Positions 1 through 6,876 are shown, counted from the first letter of the stretch. The stretch is DNA of 17,736 nt from Chloroflexota bacterium (GCA_024278255.1 JAJRTP010000298.1:1-17736); one strand, 5' to 3'. Notes: generated by a model from the sequence alone, not told the origin. A program made the numbers and translations.

Positions 1-56
1 GGGATGTAATTCAATTTCGCTTAACATAATGGTGTTTTTAATGGCTCACTTTGTAG

Positions 57-100
57 GACGATTTTGCAAATCGTCTAAAGGGCGATTTACAAAATCGCCC
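57..100. repeat. Two adjacent short hairpins with related cores
   Basis: Two perfect inverted repeats sit four bases apart. The first has 8-bp arms (57-64 and 68-75) around a 3-base loop. The second has 9-bp arms (80-88 and 92-100) around a 3-base loop. Both stems contain the core CGATTT/AAATCG, so they look like a duplicated unit or a REP-like element. They could end leftward transcripts reading past the sulfur operon, or form the 5' leader of a leftward gene outside the window. No gene is supported between base 1 and base 291. Confidence 0.6.
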
Positions 101-117
101 ACAAGTTGTAAGGATAA

Positions 118-123
118 TTTATA
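118..123 (-). promoter_or_regulatory. Possible leftward -10 element
   Basis: On the minus strand this reads TATAAA. The palindromic operator at 139-158 would cover the matching -35 region, an arrangement typical of a repressed promoter. No good -35 hexamer is seen, and any gene it serves would lie left of the window. This is a weak, position-based inference. Confidence 0.25.
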
Positions 124-172
124 CCACTCCTGAATTTGGTATTCGCTTATGCGAATACGTGTGGAGTGTATA
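120..172. repeat. Nested inverted repeat around the left operator
   Basis: Outer arms at 120-130 (TATACCACTCC) and 163-172 (GGAGTGTATA) pair apart from one bulged C. They enclose the perfect palindrome at 139-158. The nested symmetry suggests a multi-dimer regulator site or a long hairpin. It supports reading this stretch as regulatory rather than coding. Confidence 0.5.
139..158. promoter_or_regulatory. Putative ArsR-family operator, left end of sulfur operon
   Basis: GTATTCGCTTATGCGAATAC is a perfect palindrome with 8-bp arms and a 4-bp centre. It contains ATTC-N8-GAAT, which I recall as the binding consensus of the sulfide-responsive SqrR/BigR group of ArsR repressors. It matches the palindrome upstream of arsR (6791-6810) at 17 of 20 positions, which makes the regulator at 6447-6770 the obvious candidate to bind both. 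The target gene here is unclear: it could be a leftward gene outside the window. Confidence 0.6.
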
Positions 173-199
173 GCTGATGAAGTGGAGCAAGTAGGGAGG

Positions 200-224
200 T
201 TTGTCACAATTTCTTGATGACAAA
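200..224. repeat. Inverted repeat TTTGTCA-N11-TGACAAA
   Basis: Seven-base perfect arms (200-206 and 218-224) flank an 11-base spacer. This could be a protein-binding site in the non-coding stretch left of the sulfur operon. No partner site or promoter fixes a function. Confidence 0.3.
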
Positions 225-247
225 TTTCCAATTAGCCCCATCCCCGC

Positions 248-280
248 ACCCCTCCGAGATTCCCCAAACCTCGGAGGGGT
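248..280 (-). terminator. Strong GC hairpin after the sulfur operon
   Basis: Perfect 11-bp arms (248-258, ACCCCTCCGAG; 270-280, CTCGGAGGGGT) surround an 11-base loop, 11 bases past the stop codon of the YeeE-rhodanese gene. On the minus strand it is followed by G-rich sequence rather than a U-tract, so it is not a classical intrinsic terminator. It may act as a U-less terminator or as a 3'-end stabiliser of the operon mRNA. Confidence 0.6.
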
Positions 281-291
281 CAAAATAACAC

Positions 292-1521
292 TTAACCGCA
301 GCCGCCGCTGGTGGGGGCGCGTTTCAGTTCCAGTTTAACTTTGGGCACAAAGATAAATTCGTGGGCGTGTGGATCGGGTTCGGCTGCATCATAACGATCC
401 CCAATGGCGGAATCAAAAATGTAGCACAATTCGTCCTTGCCGGCCCCGGCATTAAAGTTGCTGGTCAGGTCATCGTCGCCAAACAAAGCAATCCAATTAT
501 TGATGCCGCCTTCCAATATATAAGCGTTAGGCACACTTTCTGCCTGTAAAATCTTCCAGGCTTCTGTGGCCGCTTCTTCGTCATTGCTCATAGCCACGAA
601 GACGGTATTGGCCGGTTCAAAATGAAATTCTTCAATGTGGTCGGGCACTTCCTCCAAGGGAATATGACGAGCGTCGAGGATGTGGAATAGATTGTAGTCC
701 ACCTCGTCCCGCACATCGAGCATGACTACCTTGATTTTGGTATCGTGTATGATATCCAGCAGTTCGCCGGGATGGATTTGCACGGCTCGTTCTTGGAGGA
801 CAACATTTTTCTCGCTGGCAATGGCAGCCCAGCGTTCCGCAATGGTGGGTTGGCCGATGAGTAATACGGCCGCTGCACCCAGGAAAAGGGCTGCGGCTGC
901 TCCGTAACGCCATTTAGGGGCTGGTTTGGAATCTGCTTCGCCATATTTTGCTTCCAGTTTTTCCCCGGCCCAGAACATAAGCAGGGCCATCACAACCACA
1001 CCTAAAACGACGATACCGGTAGGTAAACCAAACAATTCCGGCAGTGTGTACCGGCCCATGTAGGAAGAATTCCAGAAACCGGCAAAATATTGTACTGTTT
1101 CCCCAAAGAAGAAGATGCCGGTCAGGACGCCCAGAACGAAGAAGATACCGTCCTTCTTGAGCGTGGCTGCCGCTACCAGGGAGGTGCCGGGGCAAAAGCC
1201 GCCAACGACAAAGCCTACCCCCATAATCAGACCACCGACAATACCGGGCCAGAGATACGTCGGATTCACCCAGATGAGGTTGTAATCCAGCAACCCCAGG
1301 GCAGTCGCGCCAAAAATCAGCACCATGGCTACAATGATGGCGGTAAACATAACTTTCAGCACGGTCATGTCTTTGAAGTAAAATTGGGCGGCCAGCTTGC
1401 GCGAATTACCGAAGCCGGATAGTTCCAGCACCGCGCCAAAGGCCAGGCCGATGAACAGGTAGACCACGTAAGAACCCCAGTGGCCGAACATTTCTGCGAG
1501 TGGTAAGGGGAATGGTGTCAT
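292..1521 (-). CDS. YeeE/YedE-family sulfur transporter half with rhodanese-like domain and GGCG tail
   Basis: This 409-residue membrane protein ends the sulfur operon. Residues about 15-185 are hydrophobic helices of the YeeE/YedE (TsuA-like) family and include the signature GGFCPGTSL with Cys110; a further helix spans about 205-223. That family moves thiosulfate-like sulfur compounds across the inner membrane. Residues about 245-350 form a rhodanese fold (LDVRDEVDY, EGGINNW), but the active-site loop reads VFVAMSNDEEAA, with Met311 where the catalytic Cys belongs, so it should lack classical sulfurtransferase activity. A conserved-looking tail (Cys366, then KVKLELKRAPTSGGCG) ends with Cys408 in GGCG, like the sulfur-carrying end of SoxY. 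The start at 1521 has GAGAGG (1527-1532) upstream, directly against a 7-bp repeat array. The family assignment is solid; the carrier role of the tail is inference. Confidence 0.88.
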   Translation of the reverse strand: MTPFPLPLAEMFGHWGSYVVYLFIGLAFGAVLELSGFGNSRKLAAQFYFKDMTVLKVMFTAIIVAMVLIFGATALGLLDYNLIWVNPTYLWPGIVGGLIMGVGFVVGGFCPGTSLVAAATLKKDGIFFVLGVLTGIFFFGETVQYFAGFWNSSYMGRYTLPELFGLPTGIVVLGVVVMALLMFWAGEKLEAKYGEADSKPAPKWRYGAAAALFLGAAAVLLIGQPTIAERWAAIASEKNVVLQERAVQIHPGELLDIIHDTKIKVVMLDVRDEVDYNLFHILDARHIPLEEVPDHIEEFHFEPANTVFVAMSNDEEAATEAWKILQAESVPNAYILEGGINNWIALFGDDDLTSNFNAGAGKDELCYIFDSAIGDRYDAAEPDPHAHEFIFVPKVKLELKRAPTSGGCG

Positions 1522-1532
1522 GATAACCTCTC

Positions 1533-1567
1533 TATTGCGTATTACGTATTACGTATTACGTAATACG
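1533..1567. repeat. Array of five 7-bp units abutting a ribosome-binding site
   Basis: The units on the plus strand are TATTGCG, TATTACG three times, and TAATACG. The last two form the 16-bp palindrome CGTATTACGTAATACG at 1552-1567. The array fills most of the 49-base gap between the two transporter genes and ends exactly where the Shine-Dalgarno of the downstream gene (1527-1532) begins. It could set spacing or structure for translation, and its unit number could vary by slippage. Confidence 0.7.
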
Positions 1568-1570
1568 TTC

Positions 1571-2140
1571 TCAATTCCATAATCTCCTGACGGAGTAGGC
1601 CAACGCATACGCGCCGCCAAAAATAGCCAGCATGAAAGCCCAACTGCCCACAGACAGGACGGCTCCGCCGGACAATGCCTGACCGGAAGTACAGCCACGG
1701 GCAAAACGCGCTCCGTATCCCATTAAGGTACCGCCCAGGAAGGCCATAATCCAGCGGGTGCGCACGGAAATATGTGGCCCTTTAACCGTCTCGAATTTGA
1801 TGCGGTGGTTGAACAGGCCGGATATGAAGCCGCCGATGATGGTGCCTACGGTGAGAAAGACGATCCAGCTATCCAGCGGGTTCTTGCTGCCACCGGCCAG
1901 TTTGAGCAAGTAGGGTACCCGGTTGATGTGTTCCGGGGCGATGAGGTCTTCCAGGTAGACGATCATTCGGTTCAGGCCGCCGGAGGCGCCCAGCCCGCTG
2001 CCGGTGAGGAAGAAGGCCAGGAACAGGACGATGCCTAATAGGATGCCGCCGGTGTAGGGATTGATGTAGCTCCGGGCAGCTTTTTTGGATTTGGTTACGG
2101 CCGTTTCCTTTGCCGTGTCTGTTGGTGTGTATGCAGTCAT
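1571..2140 (-). CDS. YeeE/YedE-family sulfur transporter half
   Basis: This 189-residue membrane protein has hydrophobic segments at about 31-48, 93-110, 130-147 and 160-183. The motif RFARGCTSGQALSGG (Cys150) is the conserved Cys motif of YeeE/YedE proteins, which handle thiosulfate or related sulfur species. Full-length family members contain two such halves; here the second half is the adjacent gene at 292-1521, so the two products probably form a heterodimeric permease. I chose the ATG at 2140 over the longer reading frame (2212) because GAGGAG lies 9 bases upstream and the extra N-terminus overlaps the preceding gene. It follows the cytochrome gene by 31 bases, consistent with one operon. 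Confidence 0.87.
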   Translation of the reverse strand: MTAYTPTDTAKETAVTKSKKAARSYINPYTGGILLGIVLFLAFFLTGSGLGASGGLNRMIVYLEDLIAPEHINRVPYLLKLAGGSKNPLDSWIVFLTVGTIIGGFISGLFNHRIKFETVKGPHISVRTRWIMAFLGGTLMGYGARFARGCTSGQALSGGAVLSVGSWAFMLAIFGGAYALAYSVRRLWN

Positions 2141-2171
2141 TGTAATTTTCTCCTCAATATGCCTAAGCAGA

Positions 2172-4976
2172 TCAATCTGCCTGAGCAGATGTGGCTGATG
2201 TTGTCGTTGCATGGCCGACTTCTACTTCGTCCCAACCCATAACCATTCCCTTGATGTCGGACAGCGGTGTAGGGCCAGTAGTTGTCAGATAAACGTGCAT
2301 GATAATAAAAGCGGCAAACAGCCAGGTAATCAACGTATGCAGGGGAGCCAGATAAGTCAGGCCGCCGATTTGAGCTGATAGTTCCGGCCATCTTTGTGCC
2401 CCCCAGATCAACGTTCCCGTGAGAATTTGCAGGGGCAGCAGGACATTTAACAAACCGAAATAAGTGGCTTGTTGCAGCGGGTTCAGCTTCTGTTCCGGCG
2501 ATTTTTCAAAGGGGTGTTCTGCACCTTTGAAGATGCCGTTGAGATAGAACCGCGTTTGCTCAATGGCTTGATTGAAGAAGCCGTGCGGCTGGGGCAGGAA
2601 CTGCTTAATCTCGCCGCTGGCCAGATTATAGAAGAGAGCCAGCGCAGCATTAGCTACCAGAATGGCGGCCAGGATATTGTGTACCTGAACTATGTAGGCA
2701 AAACTAAATGCGCCAAAGATGTCCGGTTTGTGAATGATCAACCCGGTGAAGATAAGGCTGAAGATGAGGGCTGTTTGCAGCCAGTGCCACAGGCGCTCAT
2801 AGAAAGTGTACATATACACTTCCCGCACTTCCGGTTGGCGCCGGTTGGGGTTGCGGCGAATCGCCAGGAAGCGCAGCGTGCCATGCGCCAAAACACCCAA
2901 TATTGTCGCTACCAGAATGAACGCGCCTAATTTATCCACCAGATTGATGCTGCTGTGCCCCAGGACGTACAGGCTGTCTTCTTCTGCTTTGGGCTGGTAA
3001 TACAACGCGCCGTCTTCCGTGGTGACCAGTTCGCCGCTCAATACGGACGTACCGTTGGTGACGAAAGTGGGCGTGACGCCGCCGGGCATCTTGGTAGAGA
3101 GCAGCATAGGCTGGGTGATGCGCGACTCTTCGCTGTGGCATGTCTGGCAATCTTTGCTAGCCCATTCGCCATGCGTGACGTTGTGGTTGATGTTGTACGG
3201 TTGCATCTCACCAGCGATGCGCGGGTTGGTTAAGCCTTGCGCTTCCAGGCGGGAGGCGATGAGCGTTTCCTTTTCTTCATTGTCAATAATCAGTTCCGTC
3301 TCATCCAGCGTACCGTCGCTGCTGCTGTCGAATACATCTAAGATGGCGGCGGGGTATTGGCCGTCTTCATCCAGCCAGACCGCTTGCAAGGCCCGTTCCG
3401 GAACCGGCCGTTCTGACCCTTCTTCGCCATAAACCCAGTACCAGGAGGTGACCAGGTTGTGCGGGCTGAGGGGGGCTGTCCCGTCGGCGTTGGGCCGGGG
3501 CAGGAGGACGGGCTGGTAGCCGGTGATAAGGGCTGTGGCAAATGTTTCGCCGCCGCCTTCCACACCGCGACAGGCCACGACCGGTTCGCCGCTGGCTTGC
3601 AGCACCGTCCAGTCGTAAGATTGGCGGGCCGGGGCGTACATCTGGGGCACGTGGCAGGATTCGCAGGCCAGGGCGGTCATGTGCCGCTCTGTGTAGGGCA
3701 GCCATTCGTGGGTGGTGGTGGCCTCGTGGCAGGATTCGCAGGTGCGGATGGTGTTGTCCAGGCCAGGAGCCAATGCGCCCTGGGCACTTTGCCCTTTGGC
3801 AAACTCGTGCAGCGGCCGGTACAGATATTCACCCAACTCAATGCGGCGCGGGTCAAATTGCAAATGCTCTGGCCGGGATTCGGTGAGTTCCTGATAGTAG
3901 ACGGGGTTGTTAAGGGAGTAGTGGCAGTCGGTACACTGCACCACGCGCTCGGTATGGATGTCCCAGGAACGGCGCAGCTCTTCTTTGTTGGCCAGGTTGA
4001 TGCCGGACTCGGAGATTTTTTGGGGCGACATGATCTGACCGGTGGTGATGGTACTCCATTGTTCCGGGGTGCATTCGTTCAGCACCATCGGCGTTTGGGC
4101 GTCTACGTGAACGAGACCGTGGCACAGGCCGCAGTTGTCGTTGTTGGGATCCTGGATGGAAATGGCTCCTTTGGTCAGGTTACCCTCCTCGTCAAAAGCG
4201 GCTTCGTTCCACTGCCAGTCGCCGCCAGTTGTTTGGGTGACGATGCCGGTGGCAGCCAGGGTGGCGGTGTTGGCCCACTGGAAATTACCGTCGTGGATGG
4301 CTGCTTTGCGGGCTTCGTTGTCGGGGCCGGGTAAATGGCAGAGGAAGCAGTTCATTTCGATGGTGCCGGATTCAGTCCAGTCCCAGGGGATGCGCTCGCC
4401 GGTTTCCGGGTCTATGATGCTGGTTTCTACGCTGTCGGCGGAGGGGGCCAGATCGGTGAGGGGTTGGCCGTCACGGCCGTATTCCGCCGGGCCACCGCCT
4501 ACATGCCGCACGCCAAACATTTTCAGCCATTCGGGCGTGGTCAGGTCGGTCACTTCGTCCCCTTCGGGCGAGAGGTAACGGTAGGTGATGGGGTTCCATT
4601 TGCCAAAGAGGCCCAGGCTGGTGTCCCAGGCACGGCCGTTGCCCGTTTGGCCCGGTTCTGTCATATTGCTCACCCCCACGTCGGCGTGGAAGCTGTGGCC
4701 GGCGATAAATTCCGCATCGTGGCAGCCGCTGCACGTTTGCATCGTGGAAACCGGTTTGCCTGTTTCCTGTACCTGGTTGCCATCTTCATCCAGCAGGGGG
4801 AAGGTGGGATGCAGGGAGTTGGTCAGCGGGGCGGCCGTGGGTTCCGGTTCCGGCTCTTCGCCTTCCTGAGCTACGGCCGTCTGCCCCACGAAGAGGAACA
4901 ATCCGGCCAGCAGGAACAAGACGCCCAACAAAACAATGATCAGTTTAGGTTGCGTGTGAACTGTTTTTTTCAACAT
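2172..4976 (-). CDS. Heptaheme cytochrome c fused to a cytochrome b-type quinol-linked membrane domain
   Basis: This 934-residue protein begins with an N-terminal signal/anchor (about 11-31, then AVAQ). An exported region follows with seven CXXCH heme c motifs, starting at residues 82, 210, 282, 348, 413, 438 and 610. The C-terminal domain (about 684-900) has about five membrane helices and histidines suited to b-type heme (His731, His766, His880, His894), resembling the cytochrome b561/formate dehydrogenase gamma group. The layout suggests it takes electrons from quinol and passes them to periplasmic hemes, most likely to the octaheme cytochrome encoded two bases upstream. The ATG at 4976 was chosen over a frame extending to 5096 because it directly precedes the hydrophobic signal, has GGAAGAG upstream, and avoids a long overlap. 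The fusion is visible in one uninterrupted frame; the electron path is inferred. Confidence 0.88.
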   Translation of the reverse strand: MLKKTVHTQPKLIIVLLGVLFLLAGLFLFVGQTAVAQEGEEPEPEPTAAPLTNSLHPTFPLLDEDGNQVQETGKPVSTMQTCSGCHDAEFIAGHSFHADVGVSNMTEPGQTGNGRAWDTSLGLFGKWNPITYRYLSPEGDEVTDLTTPEWLKMFGVRHVGGGPAEYGRDGQPLTDLAPSADSVETSIIDPETGERIPWDWTESGTIEMNCFLCHLPGPDNEARKAAIHDGNFQWANTATLAATGIVTQTTGGDWQWNEAAFDEEGNLTKGAISIQDPNNDNCGLCHGLVHVDAQTPMVLNECTPEQWSTITTGQIMSPQKISESGINLANKEELRRSWDIHTERVVQCTDCHYSLNNPVYYQELTESRPEHLQFDPRRIELGEYLYRPLHEFAKGQSAQGALAPGLDNTIRTCESCHEATTTHEWLPYTERHMTALACESCHVPQMYAPARQSYDWTVLQASGEPVVACRGVEGGGETFATALITGYQPVLLPRPNADGTAPLSPHNLVTSWYWVYGEEGSERPVPERALQAVWLDEDGQYPAAILDVFDSSSDGTLDETELIIDNEEKETLIASRLEAQGLTNPRIAGEMQPYNINHNVTHGEWASKDCQTCHSEESRITQPMLLSTKMPGGVTPTFVTNGTSVLSGELVTTEDGALYYQPKAEEDSLYVLGHSSINLVDKLGAFILVATILGVLAHGTLRFLAIRRNPNRRQPEVREVYMYTFYERLWHWLQTALIFSLIFTGLIIHKPDIFGAFSFAYIVQVHNILAAILVANAALALFYNLASGEIKQFLPQPHGFFNQAIEQTRFYLNGIFKGAEHPFEKSPEQKLNPLQQATYFGLLNVLLPLQILTGTLIWGAQRWPELSAQIGGLTYLAPLHTLITWLFAAFIIMHVYLTTTGPTPLSDIKGMVMGWDEVEVGHATTTSATSAQAD

Positions 4977-4978
4977 GG

Positions 4979-6436
4979 CTAATTCTCTTCCGTCTCTGTG
5001 GTTAAACCGATAGTTTGGCCCCGGTTGCCCCAGCGCATGGGGTCGCCGTAATAGCCGAGCGCTTCCCAATCCATACGGCCGTTGTCGCTGTGACAATCAC
5101 TGCATTGCAGCGCCGCTTCTTTGGGCTGCACCAGATGGGACAGCGGCCAATACATTTCTGTTTCCGTAAAGTCATATGCGCCGCTGTACGGGATACCGGA
5201 GACTTCCGCGCCCAGTTTGGCAGCCAAATCCCAGTCAAACTCCGTCCAGAAGCCTCCTTCGCCAACCGTCTTGGGCTGGAGCAGAATGTTGTAATTGGGG
5301 TCGTAAATCTGCTTGGCGCGATGCACCTTGAAGGGCCAGATTTTCGCGTCGGAATCCGTAATGTCGCCTTGCGGTGGGTTGAGAACAGTTACTTCATTCG
5401 GGTTAATCTCGTCGCCTAAAATATAGCGGTCGGCGTCCCCGTTCCACCAGTAATATTCCGGCATGAAGTTGCGTTCATAGACGAAGCTGCCCTTGATTTT
5501 CAGGTATTCATGCGGGTCTTCCGGCAAATCCTGACCGGCCGTAGACCAGTCCCAGTTCATCTTGGTGGCATCGCGCACGGCCCCTTCCGGGATATGGCAA
5601 GTCTGGCAAGCCACTGTGTCTGTGTGGGCATTGATGCGCTCGTCGGCGTGGAGGGTTTCGCTGTGGCAGTCGGTGCAGGCAATGTCATTTTCGCCGTCTA
5701 CGCTGACGGAAATGGAATGACCACCAATCTGGTGGTCTTCTGTTTTGTGGCAGTCCACGCCCTGGAAGTCATAGCGGCCCATATGCACATCTACATCTTC
5801 CGACGGGTAGAAGAGGCTGCTGTCCAGATCGCCGTGTTTGACGGCATTGCCGCCGCCGCCGTTGAAGTGGCAACTGCCGCAGTTTTGGCGCGTGGGTGTG
5901 CCTACGCTTTGGGCGACCATCGCCAGGTCAACTGCTTCTGAGGGCAGGCCGGAGTTAGCTTTTACATAAGTGCCGGACTGATCGTGACAGACCAGACAGT
6001 CTACGTTTTCTTCCTGAGAGAAGTCAAAATCGGCACTGTCCCAGCCGTAGCCGGCATGACAGCGGGTGCAGCCTGTCCAGTTGCCCTGAATGCCGATGCA
6101 GAAGTTATTGATCTGGTTTGCCTTACCGATGGTGACTGGTTCGTCCCGGTCGGGCAGCATGACTGGCTCACTTTCCCAGGTCCAGTGGACGGTTTGGGTA
6201 ACTTCATGAGCGGCGTCTTCATGGCATTCCAGGCAAGCCTGGGTGACTTCCGGCCCGGTTTCGTAAGGGCCGGGCAGTAAGTCGGCGTGATCTGTGGGGG
6301 GCAGTCTGTCGGGTACGGCCGTCCACGGATCATCTCTTTTTTCCATCTCTTTGGAAGCAAAAAGGACAATTGGCGCCAGAATGATCAGGGCGGTCAGGAC
6401 GATACCTACAACCCAGATGTATTTGAAATTTCTCAT
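4979..6436 (-). CDS. otr: Octaheme c-type cytochrome, tetrathionate reductase (Otr) family
   Basis: This 485-residue exported protein has an N-terminal membrane anchor (about 7-27). Canonical CXXCH motifs start at residues 68, 123, 147, 186, 254, 277 and 445. An eighth site at 226-230 reads GVDCH, with Gly where the first heme Cys should be. The segment INNFCIGIQGNW plus CTRCHAGYGW, and the text GVDCHKTEDHQIGGH, match the Shewanella-type octaheme tetrathionate reductase family as I know it. Asn110 and Cys113 have the spacing of the reported active-site Asn61 and Cys64, and Lys159 in CHDQSGTYVK is a candidate for the lysine heme ligand. Family members reduce tetrathionate, and nitrite or hydroxylamine in vitro; the physiological substrate here is unknown. 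The gene starts 10 bases after arsR ends and stops 2 bases before the heptaheme-b gene, so the three are almost certainly cotranscribed. Confidence 0.87.
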   Translation of the reverse strand: MRNFKYIWVVGIVLTALIILAPIVLFASKEMEKRDDPWTAVPDRLPPTDHADLLPGPYETGPEVTQACLECHEDAAHEVTQTVHWTWESEPVMLPDRDEPVTIGKANQINNFCIGIQGNWTGCTRCHAGYGWDSADFDFSQEENVDCLVCHDQSGTYVKANSGLPSEAVDLAMVAQSVGTPTRQNCGSCHFNGGGGNAVKHGDLDSSLFYPSEDVDVHMGRYDFQGVDCHKTEDHQIGGHSISVSVDGENDIACTDCHSETLHADERINAHTDTVACQTCHIPEGAVRDATKMNWDWSTAGQDLPEDPHEYLKIKGSFVYERNFMPEYYWWNGDADRYILGDEINPNEVTVLNPPQGDITDSDAKIWPFKVHRAKQIYDPNYNILLQPKTVGEGGFWTEFDWDLAAKLGAEVSGIPYSGAYDFTETEMYWPLSHLVQPKEAALQCSDCHSDNGRMDWEALGYYGDPMRWGNRGQTIGLTTETEEN

Positions 6437-6446
6437 AACGTTTCAC

Positions 6447-6770
6447 CTATGTTAGTATGTTTGATTGACGCGCCAGGGAATCTCGTAAGATGTGGCGCAT
6501 CATGTCCAGAATTTCAATAATGCGGTAATCTGCCAATTCGTAAACGACGGTTGCGCCTTCACGTCTGGAAGTTACCAGAGCGCGTTGACGCAAAACCCGG
6601 AGGTGCCGGGAAATGGTCGGTTGAGGGGTGTGCAGAGCATCTGCCAGGGCGGTGACGTGCAAAGGCTGCTCATTCAGGGCGTAGAGAATCTGAATGCGTT
6701 TGGGGTCGCCTAATGCCTGACAAATTTGTGTATGTAATAAGTTTAGTTCAGCCAGATTTGGTATTTCCAT
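6447..6770 (-). CDS. ArsR/SmtB-family winged-helix transcriptional regulator
   Basis: This 107-residue protein has the ArsR fold: an N-terminal helix with ALGDPKRIQILYAL (19-32), a helix-turn-helix around 38-60 (VTALADALHTPQPTISRHLR) and a wing about 63-78 (LVTSRREGATVVYEL). It is the first gene of the sulfur operon and probably represses it through the palindrome at 6791-6810. It has a single cysteine, Cys17, so it carries neither the ELCVCD metal site nor the two-cysteine persulfide switch of SqrR/BigR. Its signal is therefore not predictable from known sites. The start at 6770 is the first ATG of the frame; its Shine-Dalgarno (AGGCGG) is weak, which may keep its level low. Confidence 0.9.
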   Translation of the reverse strand: MEIPNLAELNLLHTQICQALGDPKRIQILYALNEQPLHVTALADALHTPQPTISRHLRVLRQRALVTSRREGATVVYELADYRIIEILDMMRHILRDSLARQSNILT

Positions 6771-6790
6771 ATGGTTTTCCGCCTATTCAC

Positions 6791-6810
6791 TTATTCGCGT
6801 ATCCGAATAC
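6791..6810. promoter_or_regulatory. Putative ArsR operator upstream of the sulfur operon
   Basis: The sequence TTATTCGCGTATCCGAATAC has 6-bp perfect arms (TATTCG/CGAATA) and fits ATTC-N8-GAAT. It lies 21 bases upstream of the arsR start codon and just downstream of a TATACT -10 candidate, suited to blocking transcription. It matches the site at 139-158 at 17 of 20 positions. Confidence 0.65.
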
Positions 6811-6825
6811 ATTGTTCACGCTATG

Positions 6826-6831
6826 AGTATA
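6826..6831 (-). promoter_or_regulatory. Candidate -10 box for the arsR-sulfur operon
   Basis: On the minus strand this reads TATACT. It would place the transcription start near 6819, about 50 bases before the arsR ATG, with the ArsR-type palindrome just downstream and the Crp/Fnr-type site centred about 65 bases upstream. No convincing -35 hexamer is visible, which suits a promoter needing an activator. Confidence 0.35.
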
Positions 6832-6876
6832 AATTATCGGTACTGAACGGGGGATAGCAGAATGTCATGGTTGGTT

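Noticed and set aside
46..231. 61-codon leftward ORF
   Set aside because: It runs through the tandem hairpins and the operator palindrome, shows no family resemblance, and has no clear ribosome-binding site. The palindromes explain its sequence better.
248..280. Classical rho-independent terminator
   Set aside because: The stem is strong but no U-tract follows on the minus strand. It is reported only as a terminator-like hairpin.
1533..1567. CRISPR-like array
   Set aside because: The units are 7 bp and contiguous, without spacers, and no cas genes are present.
2168..2181. Small palindrome GCAGATCAATCTGC at the end of the heptaheme gene
   Set aside because: It is a short 6-bp stem spanning the stop codon inside the operon, too weak to call a terminator or operator.
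3459..4334. Long rightward ORF of 291 codons opposite the heptaheme gene
   Set aside because: It is the antisense shadow of a motif-rich cytochrome gene (five CXXCH sites in this stretch). The translation is low-complexity Gly/Val/Ala without domains.
2172..5096. Longer N-terminus for the heptaheme cytochrome
   Set aside because: It would overlap the octaheme gene by about 118 bases and put 40 Arg/Gly-rich residues before a clear signal anchor. The ATG at 4976 has a ribosome-binding site.
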